Shown: positions 35,101 to 47,793, counted from the first letter of the stretch. The stretch is 64,000 bases of DNA from Heterohyrax brucei (GCA_028571685.1 CM053143.1:49779208-49843207); one strand, 5' to 3'. Notes: a model not told the origin generated them from the letters alone. Numbers and translations: made by a program.

Positions 35101-38100
35101 AATCTGTCTTTAATCTCTTACACAATAGTCTTTAACCTGTCTGCTTCTCGTGTTCTGCTTTGCACTATTCATTCAGGTACTGATGTCACCTTTTCACAAT
35201 AGATCCTCAAAAAGGAAACTCTTCCAGTAAGAGTACATAATCGAGATTAGCCAGGTCAGCAAGAATCAAACGACTGAGAGTACATGCAATAAATGTGCTA
35301 TTTCCAGAAAAGACGATATCTAAATATTTCTAAACAGATGGCCTTTTGTGTTTCTCAAAGATTGCCTTCAGGAAGGTATTCTAACATATGAACAAGTGTA
35401 GCCTTTTCTTTCTTTTTTTTTTTTTTTAGTAAAAGCAAAAGCTGTCTGACCTTTCTTACTGGTACAATGCAGCCTTAAATAAAAACCTACAATCAAAACC
35501 AAATCCATTAATATCAAGTTGATTCTGACTCTAAGCAATCCTACAGGAAGAGTAGAACTGCCCTCCAATGCTTCCAAGGAGCAAGTGGCTGGTGGATTCA
35601 AATTGTCAACAGTTTGGTTAGCAGCTGAACTCTTAACTATTGTACCTGGGAGCAGTACAACTTTTGCAAATGAAAACAATAGTCTTCATGGTGCTTTTCT
35701 AGAGGTTAATTAATTGTTATAGGAGTTGACGTCCTACAATAAAATCATTATTTTTAATTATTGACTGTCTTTATGTAAATGAAACCAAGCTACTCTGGAT
35801 TTTTTTAACTTAATGTTAAAATTTATCATTTTTATACATGGCAGTTTCTGTGTAATTTCTCAAATAAAAACTGAATTATGATTCTGTTTATTCACTGTTA
35901 AATCATCGTGGAAGAAGGAATGGTTTGCTAAGCAAATAAAGGTTCCCAAGACAGTGTTTAAACAAAGACAGTTCAAGGTCAATAGTTTTAATACATCTAA
36001 AAGTAGCCATGTTTGATAACAGTTTTTTATCCGTGCACTGGACACAAGGTGACATAATATCTACTCAAAAAATGGTAATGGAAGAAGCACATAATTATGG
36101 AATACATAGCTAAGCTAAGTGCCGTCGAGTCAGATTAGACTCATGGCGACCCTTGAATACTCTGGGGGTCAGTTCTACCCTGGCCCCTAGGGTCGCCATG
36201 AGTCGCCATGGAATACATTGAAATTTATATTGAAAAAAAGGAAAACCAAACGCATTGCTATCAAGTCAATTCCAACTCATAATGACCATACAGGACAGAG
36301 GAGAAGTGCCTCATAGGATTTCCATGGAGTAGACAGTGGATTTGAACTGCTAATCCTCTGGTTAGCAGTCATAATTCTTAACTACTGCGCCATTAGAAAT
36401 CCAAAATTTATATAGTCTTCTTAAAATTGCCCCCAAAAATTACTTTCATAAATTAGTTCAATGACTTATATCTATATTTGTCACCTTTTTTCTGAACAGC
36501 TAGTATATAATGTAAATTTACAGAGTAAATAACAAGAGGAAGAGTATTTGGTCTCTAGCAATTTTTCATTTTGCAGAAAAGTTCTTTTCAAGTTTATTAG
36601 AATTGAAAACAGTATCTCCGTAACAATAGTATTTATAAACATGCAAATTATAAACATTCTAAATATATACAGTACACTTGAAAGTAAGACATTACATAAA
36701 AGCATAAAATTCAGATTAGCATTCACTCTACTTAGCTGGAATTAACAACAAACCAAACCTATTGCTATCAAGTTGATTCTGACTTACAGCAACCTTACAG
36801 GACAGAGCAGAACTGCCCTATAGGGTTTCCAAGGAGTATGTGATGAACTCCAACTGCTGACCTTTAGGTTAGCAGCCTGAAACTTAAGGCTGCACCACCA
36901 GGGCCCCAGTTAGCTGCAATCAGTACCTTTTAGCTACAACCATGACTAGTAATAACAACAACAAAGACTGATACCATGTAGCAAATGATCAAAGAAAAAC
37001 ATTTTCTACTTACGGACAAAGTTCGACTTCTAAATACTGCTCAGTTTTGTCATTCAAGAAAAATGCTTCAACAACTTTTAAAAAAACAGAGAAATGACAT
37101 ATTGACAAATTTTACTTTTCTACACAATAAATAATTTATTTTTTATAGCTAGCCAGCCAAGTGCCGTCAAGTGAATTAACTAATTATTGTAAATTACAGT
37201 TTTTTTTTCTCCAATAGGAAGACAGACAAATAAAATAGACATTGCCTGGAAAAAAACACTTATATAGAATTAAATCATTAATTTTCTCCCACTTTAGACT
37301 GCCGTAAGTTGAAAAGATTAATAAAACCTAGTGATGGTGTGGTTGTAAAGAAATCCACATTGCCAGAAAGACACACTTTGAGCTAGTTATCTTCTAGCAA
37401 CATATTCCACAGAAATAACCAGACAGTTGGGAAAACCAGCACAGATAATGCTGTCAATCAACGTATGTTTCAAAAACTAGAACTGATCTAAATGATTATC
37501 AATAGAATTGTTCAACTATGAAACATCCATGCAATGGAACACAGTGCAGCATTAAAATTAAAGCCAGCCAGCTAGCCAAGTGTCATTGAGTATTTGTTCA
37601 CACGGAAAGATAGCTATGATATTTAATAAGTAGACTACAGAATAGTAATCAGATGTACATGAAATAAAAACGTGTATGTATGCCTATGCTTAGATGTCTG
37701 TAAAATGTACACTAAAATGATAAGACTGGGTAAGTCTGTGGGATACAAGTCTTTTCTTCTTTATAATTTCCTGTAATTTTTTTAGCATGAGTTTATGATT
37801 ATGAAATATAAGTGTCTTATAAAAAAATTAAATAATACAAAAAATGTATTAGGTAAAGTGTCAAAGTCATTTTCTTCCTCCTTTTGTCTAAGATCTGTCA
37901 GACTTTCTTCTATGTTTATGGAAATCCTGATGGCATACTGGGTTAAGTGCTACATCTGCAAACCGAAAGGCTGGCAGTTCCGATCCACCAGATGCTCCTT
38001 GGAACCTCTATGGGGCAGTTCTACTCTGACCTTTAGGGTTGCTATGAGTTGGACTCGACTCACTAGCAGTGGGTTTGGTTTTGTTTTTTTACACAAACTA

Positions 38101-41100
38101 TTGTACCTACATATTTACCTACTATTTTCTTTTGACAAAACTCTTTCCATAATATAAATATCTTATTCTTTTTAATGAATACATATCTACTGTTATCATA
38201 ATTTACTCACCTAATCTTTATTTGTATACATTTACATTGTTTTCAATTTTCCTTGCTATTTTCAAATAGTAGAATAGCTAAGATAGAGACATCATTCTAT
38301 CAAGAACTCAGAGAATCTTACTGTTCTTTTCTAAATCTTTTATCTAAACAAATTAAGCAGCTTTCTGATATCTACTCTCCATCATTATCTTACAAATACT
38401 TTTGCAGCTTCTCTGTATAAAGCACTATGTCAGATTCTCAGGTATATTTAATTGCTTGCAGACTAATCAGTACACAAAAGTGGATACTTCAATAAAAACA
38501 TCAAGATAGAGGGAGGTATGTGTTGCCAGGTGACAAAAGAAAACAGACATAGCCTAAAAAGTAGTTTTCAAGTAAAGTTTCCTGGAGAAGATCCTCTCTG
38601 GTTGAAAGATGAGTTGGGGCTGGGTGAAAGAGATTGCAAGTGAAGGGCATTCCAGGAGAAAGGGCAACATAATCAAACATACGTAACCAGCAAATGCCAT
38701 GGTTTGTTTAAAAAACTGCAAGTAGTTCAGTCTTCCTAGGTAAACTTTTCAGTGTAAAACAAGTGGTGATTCTCTGCAGAGAGAATAAAGAACCAGCTCA
38801 CAGAAAATCTTGTATACAGATTACACTAAGAATGTTAAAATGTATCCTATGAAGGTTTTTAAGTGGTTGAATGAAAAGTTCAAATTTTCCTTTCAGATAA
38901 ATCAGTCTGGATTGTAAGTGAAAGATGGATTTAAGGGCAAAAAGGCTAGTTAGGAGGCAGTGAAGACCTAACTTCCAGTGGGGACGGTGGAGAGGAAGAA
39001 GTATGGAAATACATAGGAAGTAAAACGGGTAAGACCTAGCAAATTAATCAAATATGAAAAGTGAGATAGAAGGGTATCCTGAAAAGATTTTACATTTCTA
39101 AATTTGATGACGTGATGTGTCATTAGTGCTATTGATTGAGAGTGGGCAGATAGGCAAAGAAACAGGTTTATGAGAAAGTAGCTGAATTCAGTTTCGCCCT
39201 TACTGAGTCTGCTGCCAACAGTACCTCCAAGCATACTAGTGACATGTATATGCACATACAAGTAGGAAGCTGCTACACCTCAGGTGTGAGGTAGAGAATG
39301 GAGATGTAGATTTAAGGGTCAAAATCATGTTAAAGCAAAAATTACCCTGGAAGGCGTGCAGAGAAGAAGAGTCAAGCAAGTAGCTAGACTACAACCACCT
39401 TTACCCATATCCACACTTCTTTGGGAAGAAGATACAAAAACAAGAAGAAAAATGAAAGTTAAAAGCAGATATTCATCATCTTGGGTGTGCTACTTCACAG
39501 TCATTTCCCAGCTGATGAAGAAAACTAAAATATAATGTAAATATTTAACTCAAGAATGAACTTGACTTAATTAAAAAGAAATGAGATACTTAAAAATAAA
39601 TGTGAAAAATGTGCAATTTTGGTTGATATAACCACAAGTAATTATTATCATACATAGAAAATGGAAACTCTTATGGAGTACTGATTAAGGGCTATGTCTG
39701 ATAATCAAAGGTTGGCAGTTCAAATCCACCAGGCACTCCTTGGGAACTCTATGGGTCAGTTCTACTCTGCCATTAGGATCGCTATGAGTAAAATTGACTC
39801 AATGGCAGTGGGTTTGGTTTTGGTTTGGTACAGAAAGTTTTTATTAATAATCTCTATCTTCTACTGCTGAGATTCTATCTGAGATCTATAGAAAATGTTG
39901 AATTTTAAATGTCCAAAGGTGATGTCATTAAGTAAATTGTTTCATTCTCTATAAGCTAATATGCATAAGTATTTTTAATTAATATGACAGAGTAAGTCAA
40001 ATCACAAGCTTAATTTTCCTGATAAATTGTAATAGCCAAGGTTGGGACCCTTTTTAGCCATGAATATTTCTTGAACACTCGTGCTTGTACCAGTTTCTCT
40101 GCTACTTTATTATAAGTTAGAACTAAGGTATACTTTTACTGAAAGATGAAAAGATGCCATTTGTCAAACAAATCTTTCCAAGTTATAAAATAATTTAAGT
40201 AGTATTATTTTAAACATTACTGAACAACTTTCATCTTTTTTTAATGTTTCCATAGAATCCTTTGCCCTTTTATTCTTTCAAAGTATCTTCTGATATAAAT
40301 CATTACATTGTGACCACATGGGAGTGTGAGTTATCATCAAGCGATATCACTGCTGATGTGAGAAAGATCTTGCCTGCCGGCAGAGAGTACCAGAAATATG
40401 TTTATCTGTGTTTACTGACCTTGCAACAACATTTGACTATGTGAATTATAACAAATTAGGGATAACACTGCTAAGAAAGGGAAAGCCAAAACACTTAATC
40501 ATGCTTATGTGGATCCTGTACATAGATCGAGAGGCAGTTGTTTGAACAAAACAATAGGATATTGCACAGTTTAAAATAGGAAAAGTGTGCAGAAGGACTG
40601 CATCTTCATCACATTTACTCAATCTGTATGCTAAGCAAATAATTTCAGATGCTTGACTATATGAAAAAGAACACAGCATCAGGATTGGAAGAAGACTTAT
40701 TAACAATCTGTGATATGTAGTGCTGTGCAACCAGGGAGATGTCGAGTAGGTTGCACCAGGTCTGGCCATGTCTTGCAGCTGGCTGTTTAAGACTAAGGTC
40801 ATATGATAACAATCTTACAGGTCCCAGCAAAATTTCTAACATCTAACAGCTCTGCAACCAAGACAGGTCCACTAAAACTAGTCCTATCGAGTGTATCTGA
40901 ATGTTAAGACTACCTTTTCAGACAGTCCAACAACTAAGTCACCAGTTTCCAAGGGTATCTGGACCACTTAAAAAAACACTGGATCCTTGCACACCAGATG
41001 CCCCTTACCACCCATCCTGCTATTCCCCTGTACAAAAGTTCTTGCACCTATGGATGAAAAAGCAGACCCTCAAGCTTGTTTTAATTGGCCACAAGACACA

Positions 41101-44100
41101 ATACTGTTGCCAGCAAAACAGTGCACAAAGTATCTCTTCACATTTTCACTACTAACTGATACTAGGCCCAGATGAGGACCCTTCCTTTCCTTGGGTAGCT
41201 AAGATTGGAAGAGATACTCTGTGATCTGTGCCACGGGTAAGTGACTAATACTTTTACACACTGAACTGGTCCTGACAACTGAGACGTGTTCTTCGTAAGT
41301 AAAGAATATACAACATAATCTTGAAGAAGTGCATCGTGCTACGGGCAAAGGCTTGCTGTGTGTGTGTTACGGACTGGGACACAAATCACTCTTATTGAAA
41401 GGATTTTTAATCTCCTGTTTCTATTTGCCAGATTTAGTCAATGTTTTCCTGGCTTAGCTTGTTCCTTATACTCTTCTATAATGGGCCCTGGAAATCTCTC
41501 TCCTGACTCACTATCAAAATCAGAAAGCGAGTTCTGAGAAGAGTAAGATTCCTCTAAAGAAGAAAAAGACCTTGTGGAGGCCAAGTTTATACCTCTTGAG
41601 AGTCTTGCGCAGCAGGTTAAGTGCCTTTTAAAATATTCTACAACTTAAAAACCTCGAAATCCTAATTCTTGGTTCTATCATGCTAAATGCTTAGGTCCAA
41701 GCACACAGGTCTATATACTTCCAGGGACAGGTCTAAGACTCTCCTACTGTTTTCACTGTATACTCAATCTGGAACCAATACCAGAACAGCCCTTTCTGGC
41801 CTCTTGTCATACCTCACCTTTGCAAAAGCACCTTATAAGTCCCAGCGGCCTCTCTAGAGATCACACCAAATCAACCATTGCCTTCAAGTCAATTCCAACT
41901 CACAGTGACCATATAGGTCAGAGTAGAACTGCCCCACAGAGTTTCCAAGGAGTGGCTCATAGCTCTGAACAGTCGATGTTTTGGTAAGCAGACAAAGCAC
42001 TTATCCACTACACTACCAAGGTTTCCACCACTCTAACACAGCAGCACTGCAATTAGCCATCAAACAGTTACGGCAAACTTTTTGAGTAGAGCCACTCTCA
42101 CACCTGAATACCTAAAACAGAGGCCCAGTTCGTATGTTTCTGGTTTTGCTGTGGCTAGCTAACTAAAACAATTAGGGAAACAATCAGCAGTGAACCCATC
42201 AATACTACCTACTTCTACACTAACTTCCAAAAGACAGTCAACAAACTTTTAATTGCATCACTATAAAGAGCCACCATTTACTCTGATGTTTTTTAGGTTG
42301 CTAGTTCAGAAAAGGGTACAAAGTTAATCATTACACAGCCCACAGCTCAGAAACTAACTCCCTTTCAACTGAAACTATGTAGGTCATCCACCAACAAGCA
42401 CTGTCTACCAAGTAGAGTCCCTTAATTCAGCTCAAGAAAATGTGCACTGTGGGTACCCACTGCTGAGAAAATGAGAACTTCAAAGGGGAAATAGTTCAAC
42501 AGAGCCATATAACAAAGGATATGTCGACTATTTTTCACACCCAGTTCACCTCTCCCCAATGTATTCTGCCTATTTCCATGGACTCTAACCAGATATCTAA
42601 TTATCAATAAGAAGAATACAGTAGACCCCTGCCTCTTTTGCTACATAGCATTCAGTCAGAATTACCATTATAGGCAGTAGAAAGTTACTAACCCCTAGTA
42701 AGGCTTTCCTGAAAACTCTCTTCTCTGACATTCACTTCTGGATAAATTTAAAATAAAAAAAAAAAAGGAGAACAAAGAGAATATGTATTTCTCTGAGTCC
42801 TGGTATTGCAGTGGTTAAGAGATTGGGTGCTGACCAACAGGTGAGCAGTTTGAATCCACCAGCCAGTCCTTGGAAACCCTATGGGGTAGTTCTACTGTGT
42901 CTTATAGAGTCACTAGGAGTCGGAATTGATTCAACGGCAATCATTTTTTGTTTTTTCCCAGGTTTTATATAAACATGCTTACATATAACACACTACAGGG
43001 GCTCCTACTTTTTGATAGGGTACTACAGTTCAAACCTAACCTACACTCTTCTAGACTTATTATAGCACCTATAATTACAGCATGAACATTCTATATCATA
43101 GGCTCCACCACTGTCTCTGGCTAACACAGCCTATAGGATGTCCTTGAAACCAAATAGACACCTGTTCTATTGGGACTATGTTTCCTGCATCTTGGAACCC
43201 AGACTTGAATCAAGAGCAAGTTACACACATTCCAAAAGACCAGTGAGAAAGGATGCAAAGAAAAGCATGTATACTTCCAGTATTAAACTCCAACAGATTA
43301 AAATACTGCATCTGTGCAACATTTCCTGGAGCAAAAGTTTATGTACTTTCCACATCCACTGCAAACTTTCCAGGGGTCTTTATAACTTTATAGACTTTTA
43401 CTACAAAAAAATCTCGGCCTAGCCCAATATGAAGTTTAAGAGTTTTAGCAGCAGTGTTTATTAGCTAATCTTTAGATTTTCTTCTAGGTGAACAAAGAAG
43501 AGTATGTGCTCTTGTAAATTAGTGTCTTGCTCTGTTTATGTAGATGAGTCAAAACAAAGAAATCAAAATACATTACATGAATGGCATAAGACCATTAAAT
43601 CTTTTCACACACCCTACAATAAACATGAAACCTGCATGTGGTCCTGGTTGACTGGGCACTTAAAGGGAATTAGAAGTAGATTGATTATAGGTATGTCATA
43701 TATCCTCTTCCTTGTTTTAGTTTTCTTTTTCTCCATAATTAAGTGCTGCATACAATGCAACATCAAAAAACTGAAACAGTAATGGAATCATAAATTCTAT
43801 AAATGTATAGCCAATTTACAGAGGAAGAAGAATATTACCTAATGACTGTGTCTGCTAAAGTTTTGTTGTCCTATTTTAAAGGAAAAAGAGGTAATTACAG
43901 AATCAAAGAAAAATATTTCCTAGTAGAAAATTACTGATCTGAAACCATATCACACTTTTAGCAAAAGTGAATGTATCAAAAACTATCCTGTGAAATTGTT
44001 TTTAAAAATGTTCTAAGAATATTTTTCAGCGGTGGGGTGGAGAAAGGTAGAGTGTGGGCCTAAAAATTAACATGTATTGATGTTTATGTAAAAAGAGAGA

Positions 44101-46137
44101 CAGAGAAAGAGCTAAATAGAAAGGAAGGAAGGAGGAAGAAAAAAAGAAGGAAGGAAGGGAGGAAGGAACCTGTGATATGGAGATAATACATTTTGCTTAC
44201 TGAAAGTGAAGGGGATATGAAGATCAAAAATCACAGACTTCAGTATCAATTACACTCAACATAAAGAAAACAAAAATATTCACAAGTGGACCAAAACATG
44301 AAGAAAAGATTGAAGCTGTCACGGATTTTATTACACTTGGAGCCACAATCAACACTCATGGAAGCAGCAGTCAAGAAATTCAAGTATCGCATTGGGCAAA
44401 TCTGCTGAAAGACATCTCTTTAAAGTGTTAAAAAGCACACATGTCACTTTGAGGACTAAGGTGCACCTGACCCAAGCCACAGAATTTTCAATCAGCTCAT
44501 GTGCATGCAAAAGCTGGACAATGAATAAGGAAGACTAAAGAAGAATCAATAGCTTCAAACTACAATGTTGGTGAAGAATGTTGAAGGTCTTGGAAGAGGT
44601 AAGCCAGAATGCTCCTTAGAGGTGAAAGACTTCATCTGAAGTGCTTTGGACATGTTATCAGTAGGGATCAGTCCCTGGAGAAGAATATCATGCTTGGTAC
44701 GGGAGGTCAGTGAAAAAGACGAAGACCCTTGATGAGATGGATTGAGACAGTGGCTGCAACAGTGGGCTCAAACACAGCAACGATTGTGAGGATGGTGCAG
44801 AACTGGGCATATTTCATTCTGTTATTCACAGGGTCCCACGAGTTGGAATCAACCTGATGGCACCTAACAACAACAAATACTCATGGTATAATTCCCTGTA
44901 CACCAGTACTTCTGAGTCCCATTGAATTGTAACCCATTTGTAAATCCACAAAATAAGTGAGATACTGTTGAACGAAAAAAGGGTTCCCATGATCAGAAAT
45001 ATAAAGTAATTTGCAGATATGACATACACACTTAACAGTATACCTTTCTGTATCAAAAAAGACACCATATTTCTAACACATGACAAATTAACACTGAGAA
45101 ATTTCAAGTAATACAAATAGTATACAGAAGGTAAATGATAGGATGGACTGGAAAAGTCATCAAAGACTTCTTCAAAGAAACGGGACCTGAATTAGATCTC
45201 AACCTATGTGCACTCAAGGCAGGAGAAGTAGAATAAGAAATGGTACCTGAGTGAGAATATGTATGGTTAGATGATTAGACTTTCAGAAATTAAGAGCTTT
45301 TGGTTGAGTGCCATGAAACACTTCAGGACTACCCTGAAAGCTTATAGGAAGAGTTTGGACTTTATACTTAAGGATAGTAAGGTTTGTAGTGTGGGGAGTG
45401 GCATGAAAACACTATGTTAGAAAGATAAATCTGGTATTTTAATCAGGATATACCAAAAGGGGATCATACAGCAAACCTGACATTGTAATTTCATGATACT
45501 TCTCTTAGTCTTAATTGTATATGTGGGATTGCCTGTCAGTGTAAAGTAAAAACCACATTTCCTGCTGAAGTTGATGTTTCTATAATAAGTGAAACATCTC
45601 AAAGCTTCCATAAAGAAAGTTTATAAGGTTAGAATGGCATTGTGAGGATACATAAAAGACAAAATAGCAATGCTGAACTTCTCTTAATATAGGTAACAAA
45701 AGTAAAAGAGGGAAACATGGTAGCAATCAAAATCTGGATTTGTAATTCTCATTTTTCACTGTTCTGGTTATATAGTTGAAGCCACACAGGTAATGGATAA
45801 AAAGTCAAAATGAGAGATGGGTAGGAAATATCAGAAACTGCACATGTCAGTTGCTCAGAAGTGCTCACTTCCTAACACCAAGATAAAATAATAGTTCTGT
45901 GAGAGGTTATTATAAAAAGATTTATGTTTGCAATAAAACATAATACTTCCACTTACCTTCATAATCCCATAGTTCACTGAAAGGCTTTCCTGGTTCTCCA
46001 AGTGGGTCTGGAGGATCATTGAAAAATGGAGCCCTTACTTCCATCAGCACTCCTGTGTCACCGGGACTCAGCCTGACTAACACTGGCTCATGCTTCACGG
46101 GAAAACCATCCCAAGTGTATTCAATTTTAAAATCCAT
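32089..46137 (-). CDS. C4orf33: C4orf33 orthologue (UPF0462 protein), five coding exons, intact
   Basis: Joined coding exons on the minus strand: 46137-45957, 37074-37014, 34454-34403, 34266-34067 and 32194-32089, total 600 nt, giving 199 codons plus a TAG stop. Exon phases fit at every junction (G|TT, CC|C, GAA|CAA, TT|C), and all introns have GT..AG ends, with GTAAGT donors. The product begins [18 protein letters not shown] and ends with a [13 protein letters not shown] block, closely following the human C4orf33 protein as I remember it, including its 199-residue length. No signal peptide or membrane segment is visible. UPF0462 proteins are small, probably soluble and of unknown biochemical role; a carbohydrate-binding-like beta-sandwich fold has been suggested for the family, but nothing here proves a function. 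Introns are about 8.9, 2.6, 0.14 and 1.9 kb, mostly filled with SINEs and BovB pieces. Non-coding 5' exon(s) and the promoter are not seen. Confidence 0.93.
32195..33136. other. C4orf33 intron 4, unassigned part
   Basis: Intronic sequence on the gene strand with no recognised repeat. Confidence 0.5.
33137..33320 (-). repeat. AfroSINE-related, divergent type
   Basis: ttgctgttaagtaaacccta and ggtggatttgaacctctggt, ending gcaatacccagggaccc. Same variant as at 15684. Confidence 0.6.
33321..33757. other. C4orf33 intron 4, unassigned part
   Basis: No recognised repeat. Confidence 0.5.
33758..34041 (+). mobile_element. RTE/BovB LINE 3' fragment in C4orf33 intron 4
   Basis: ataccatggactgtcagaaa, gtcagcggaaacagaggaag and gcgaggatggtacaggaccc follow the BovB 3' coding end and UTR. 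Antisense to C4orf33, with its 3' end about 26 bp from the exon 4 donor. Confidence 0.82.
34067..34266 (-). CDS. C4orf33: C4orf33 coding exon 4
   Basis: A 200-bp exon after acceptor cttttgtag and before donor GTAAGT (34066-34061). It encodes [20 protein letters not shown], then a block with [15 protein letters not shown], ending QQGQNPD plus two bases of a phenylalanine codon. A BovB 3' fragment begins only about 26 bp into the downstream intron. Confidence 0.93.
34403..34454 (-). CDS. C4orf33: C4orf33 coding exon 3
   Basis: A 52-bp exon after acceptor ttttgacag and before donor GTAAGT (34402-34397). It adds one base to the split proline codon and then encodes [17 protein letters not shown]. 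The following intron is only 136 bp, near the lower limit for a mammalian intron. Confidence 0.92.
34575..34697 (-). repeat. AfroSINE, head missing
   Basis: aaaccaaacccccactgcca, gtcagagtagaactgctccg, ggcggatttgaactgccga; stops before the B-box. Confidence 0.82.
35494..35652 (-). repeat. AfroSINE
   Basis: aaaaccaaatccattaatat, aagagtagaactgccctcca, cagtttggttagcagctgaa. Confidence 0.8.
36108..36207. repeat. Micro-SINE, 100-bp copy with inverted halves and perfect TSD
   Basis: agctaagctaagtgccgtcg..gactcatggcgaccc at one end and ccctagggtcgccatgagtc at the other are inverse copies around tctaccctggc. Flanked exactly by ATGGAATACAT (36097-36107, 36208-36218). No A-tail. Confidence 0.75.
36231..36402 (-). 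repeat. AfroSINE
   Basis: gaaaaccaaacgcattgcta, acaggacagaggagaagtgc, tctggttagcagtcataatt. Confidence 0.82.
36750..36907 (-). repeat. AfroSINE
   Basis: aaccaaacctattgctatca, gacagagcagaactgcccta, ggttagcagcctgaaactta. Confidence 0.85.
37014..37074 (-). CDS. C4orf33: C4orf33 coding exon 2
   Basis: A 61-bp exon between an acceptor reading ttttaaaag and donor GTAAGT (37013-37008). It completes V61 and encodes [19 protein letters not shown] plus two bases of a proline codon. It matches the human [21 protein letters not shown] stretch with one substitution. Confidence 0.92.
37149..37173 (-). repeat. Micro-SINE fragment
   Basis: ctagccagccaagtgccgtc followed by aagtg. About 75 bp upstream of C4orf33 coding exon 2 on the gene strand. 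Confidence 0.5.
37564..37593 (-). repeat. Micro-SINE fragment
   Basis: gccagccagctagccaagtg followed by tcattgagt; end of the family only. Confidence 0.45.
37918..38086 (+). repeat. AfroSINE
   Basis: ggaaatcctgatggcatact head, ggggcagttctactctgacc, tagcagtgggtttggttttg tail. Confidence 0.87.
38087..39658. other. C4orf33 intron 1, unassigned part
   Basis: 1.6 kb. The part at about 38560-39330 reads like an old interspersed repeat (gaagggcattccaggagaaa), but I cannot place it in a family. Confidence 0.4.
39659..39829 (+). repeat. AfroSINE
   Basis: aatggaaactcttatggagt head, tcagttctactctgccatta, ggcagtgggtttggttttgg tail. Confidence 0.85.
40340..40720 (+). mobile_element. RTE/BovB LINE, reverse-transcriptase region fragment
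   Basis: gatatcactgctgatgtgag, gcagagagtaccagaaatat, ggatcctgtacatagatcga + gaggcagttgtttgaacaaa, and aggattggaagaagacttat match the RTE reverse-transcriptase coding region in order. Broken. Confidence 0.82.
40721..41872. other. C4orf33 intron 1, unassigned part
   Basis: 1.15 kb with no family I can name. Confidence 0.4.
41873..42026 (-). repeat. AfroSINE
   Basis: caattccaactcacagtgac, gtcagagtagaactgcccca, ttttggtaagcagacaaagc. Confidence 0.85.
42027..42795. other. C4orf33 intron 1, unassigned part
   Basis: No recognised gene or repeat. Confidence 0.4.
42796..42948 (+). repeat. AfroSINE
   Basis: tcctggtattgcagtggtta head, accctatggggtagttctac, gtcggaattgattcaacggc tail. Confidence 0.82.
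42949..44117. other. C4orf33 intron 1, unassigned part
   Basis: 1.2 kb with no recognised repeat. Confidence 0.4.
44118..44167 (+). repeat. GGAA-rich microsatellite
   Basis: Imperfect run of gaaggaagg units with a short A-rich break. Confidence 0.8.
44193..44880 (+). mobile_element. RTE/BovB LINE, 3' part
   Basis: tgctgaaagacatctcttta, ctaaggtgcacctgacccaa, aaagctggacaatgaataag, cagtccctggagaagaatat, cagtggctgcaacagtgggc and the tail gcacctaacaacaacaaa. Decayed coding 3' end plus terminus. Confidence 0.88.
44881..45956. other. C4orf33 intron 1, unassigned part
   Basis: About 1.1 kb next to coding exon 1, no recognised repeat. Confidence 0.45.
45957..46137 (-). CDS. C4orf33: C4orf33 coding exon 1 (contains the start codon)
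   Basis: The ATG at 46137 lies immediately after an acceptor reading ttatccttcag, so this is the first coding exon but not the first exon of the transcript. It encodes 60 residues ([10 protein letters not shown]... to ELWDYE) plus the first base of the next codon. The donor GTAAGT is at 45956-45951. The reading frame runs on past the donor for only a few codons and loses similarity to the family there, which supports the splice site. Confidence 0.93.
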
Positions 46138-47415
46138 CTGAAGGATAAAGGAAAAAACTTACTAAAACAAACCCTATGACAGCAAAAAAAATTTTTTTCC
46201 TTTGCTTAGGAGAAAATGAAATTAAAATTGCAACACCAAATAGCAGGCAAGAAGGCAGTTAGAGGACAAGAACACGGCTTTGGGAGTGAAGAGGCCATAT
46301 GTTGTAGCAAATCATGGACTCTCAGATCTACTGTAAAACAAGAGAGTAGATTCTAAAATCTTTAAGATTGTAAGTACAGATTCAACTCAAACTCCATTTT
46401 AAAGAGTACATAAAACCATAAAAGAAAAAAATTGTGTTTAAGTCCCCCTGTGGGAACTGTTACACAATGTATTACAATTACTAGGCACCTCACTGTGAGT
46501 TGGAATCAACTTGACGGCAATGGATTTTTTTCTTTTTTTTTTTGGATAGGCACCACGAGCTTATGTGTCATCCTTTGTAGAGGATGCATGGTTTCTCAAT
46601 TACTGGATCCTCTGGAAATCAAGATCTTTATAATAAAATTCACCTTGATTAAAAGAAAAAAAAAAAAAACTCTGCAAGTCGACTGAAACTGCTGTTAATA
46701 TCTATTCTTTTAACTAAAAACTTTTCCTTTAGGGGAGTATGGAGATTAATCATTCAAAGTTTTGCAGAAAGTTAGTAGAGTTAGCAGAGTTAAATTTTGT
46801 CTTCCTTGGTCACAGTGTATGCATTTGCACTGTATTTTCAATTTTGGATATTACAAGTGCTGAATGACCACTTGTTTGATTAATCCCTTCTCTCTAGTTA
46901 AAAAAGGGGAACCTTCTGTCCAAGGGCAGAATGAAATTTTGAATTTAATTGTAAAAAATGACTTTAGTTTCTTATTGGAATGACAAGTTTTCTATTTATT
47001 TTTTATTTATATTGCTTAAAAAAACCACATGCCAATCTCAGCATGCATAACATTTATAACCAATACAAAAAGTAAGTCAATATCATTTAACCTCGAAATA
47101 GATCAAGTACATTTGAAACTAGCTGTATTTGCATTTTAAATAGTTCTCTAAGTACGAAATGGAAGGACACAAGTATTGTATCAACAAAGTTAGTTTTACT
47201 GAACTCTATGGATCAGGCATTTTATAAACATTATCTCATTTAATCTCATGACAAACTTGCAGGGAAGCTATCTTCATTACAAATGAAGAAATAGATTTAT
47301 CCAAAATTGTCCTAACTGGCAGATCCAGAAACTAGACCAGTATCAGTCATGATTTCCCAGATGAAGATATTTCAGGCATCTGCAGGGAGATGAAAAGTTT
47401 ATTTTAGTCTACCAC
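46138..47415. other. Intron or upstream region of C4orf33
   Basis: Mostly unassigned. An AfroSINE tail fragment lies at about 46484-46525 (gtgagttggaatcaacttga + cggcaatgg). No CpG-rich promoter. Confidence 0.5.
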
Positions 47416-47652
47416 TGTGGTGGTCAGGATTATGTCAATGTGGCTACTACATATCTGGCTGCTGTATTAAGTGGCAGGGTGGGGTTTGTGGTGGCTCCCT
47501 GCCCCTCGGCTCTCATCTCGTGACTGTTTCACTACGGCGGATGGTCGCTCACGTGGCCAGGAGCTCCTGCTCTCTTCTTCCAGTGTCTGGTTCTGGGACT
47601 TGAGCTAGCAGCTGTTGGACTCATCAGTCCTTACAGTCAGCACTTGAGAGTT

Positions 47653-47793
47653 CTGCTCCCTGACCTGCCGATCCTGGGTTCGCCAGCCTCTGCCCGCTCC
47701 TGCTCCCTGACCTGCCGATCCTGGGTTTGCCAGCCTCTGCCCGCTCCTGCTCCCTGACCTGCTGATCCTGGTTTTGCCAGCCTCTGTCGCTTT
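47653..47793 (+). repeat. 47-bp tandem repeat, three units
   Basis: Units begin ctgctccctgacctg at 47653, 47700 and 47747. Units 1 and 2 differ by about one base; unit 3 is more diverged. Confidence 0.85.

Noticed and set aside
40850-43500. Possible retroviral internal region in C4orf33 intron 1
   Set aside because: Some short translated stretches looked vaguely viral, but no motif of protease, reverse transcriptase or envelope could be identified, so it is left unassigned.
46432-46686. 84-codon ORF as a possible SCLT1 or C4orf33 exon
   Set aside because: It overlaps an AfroSINE tail and A-rich sequence and has no similarity to either protein as I recall them.
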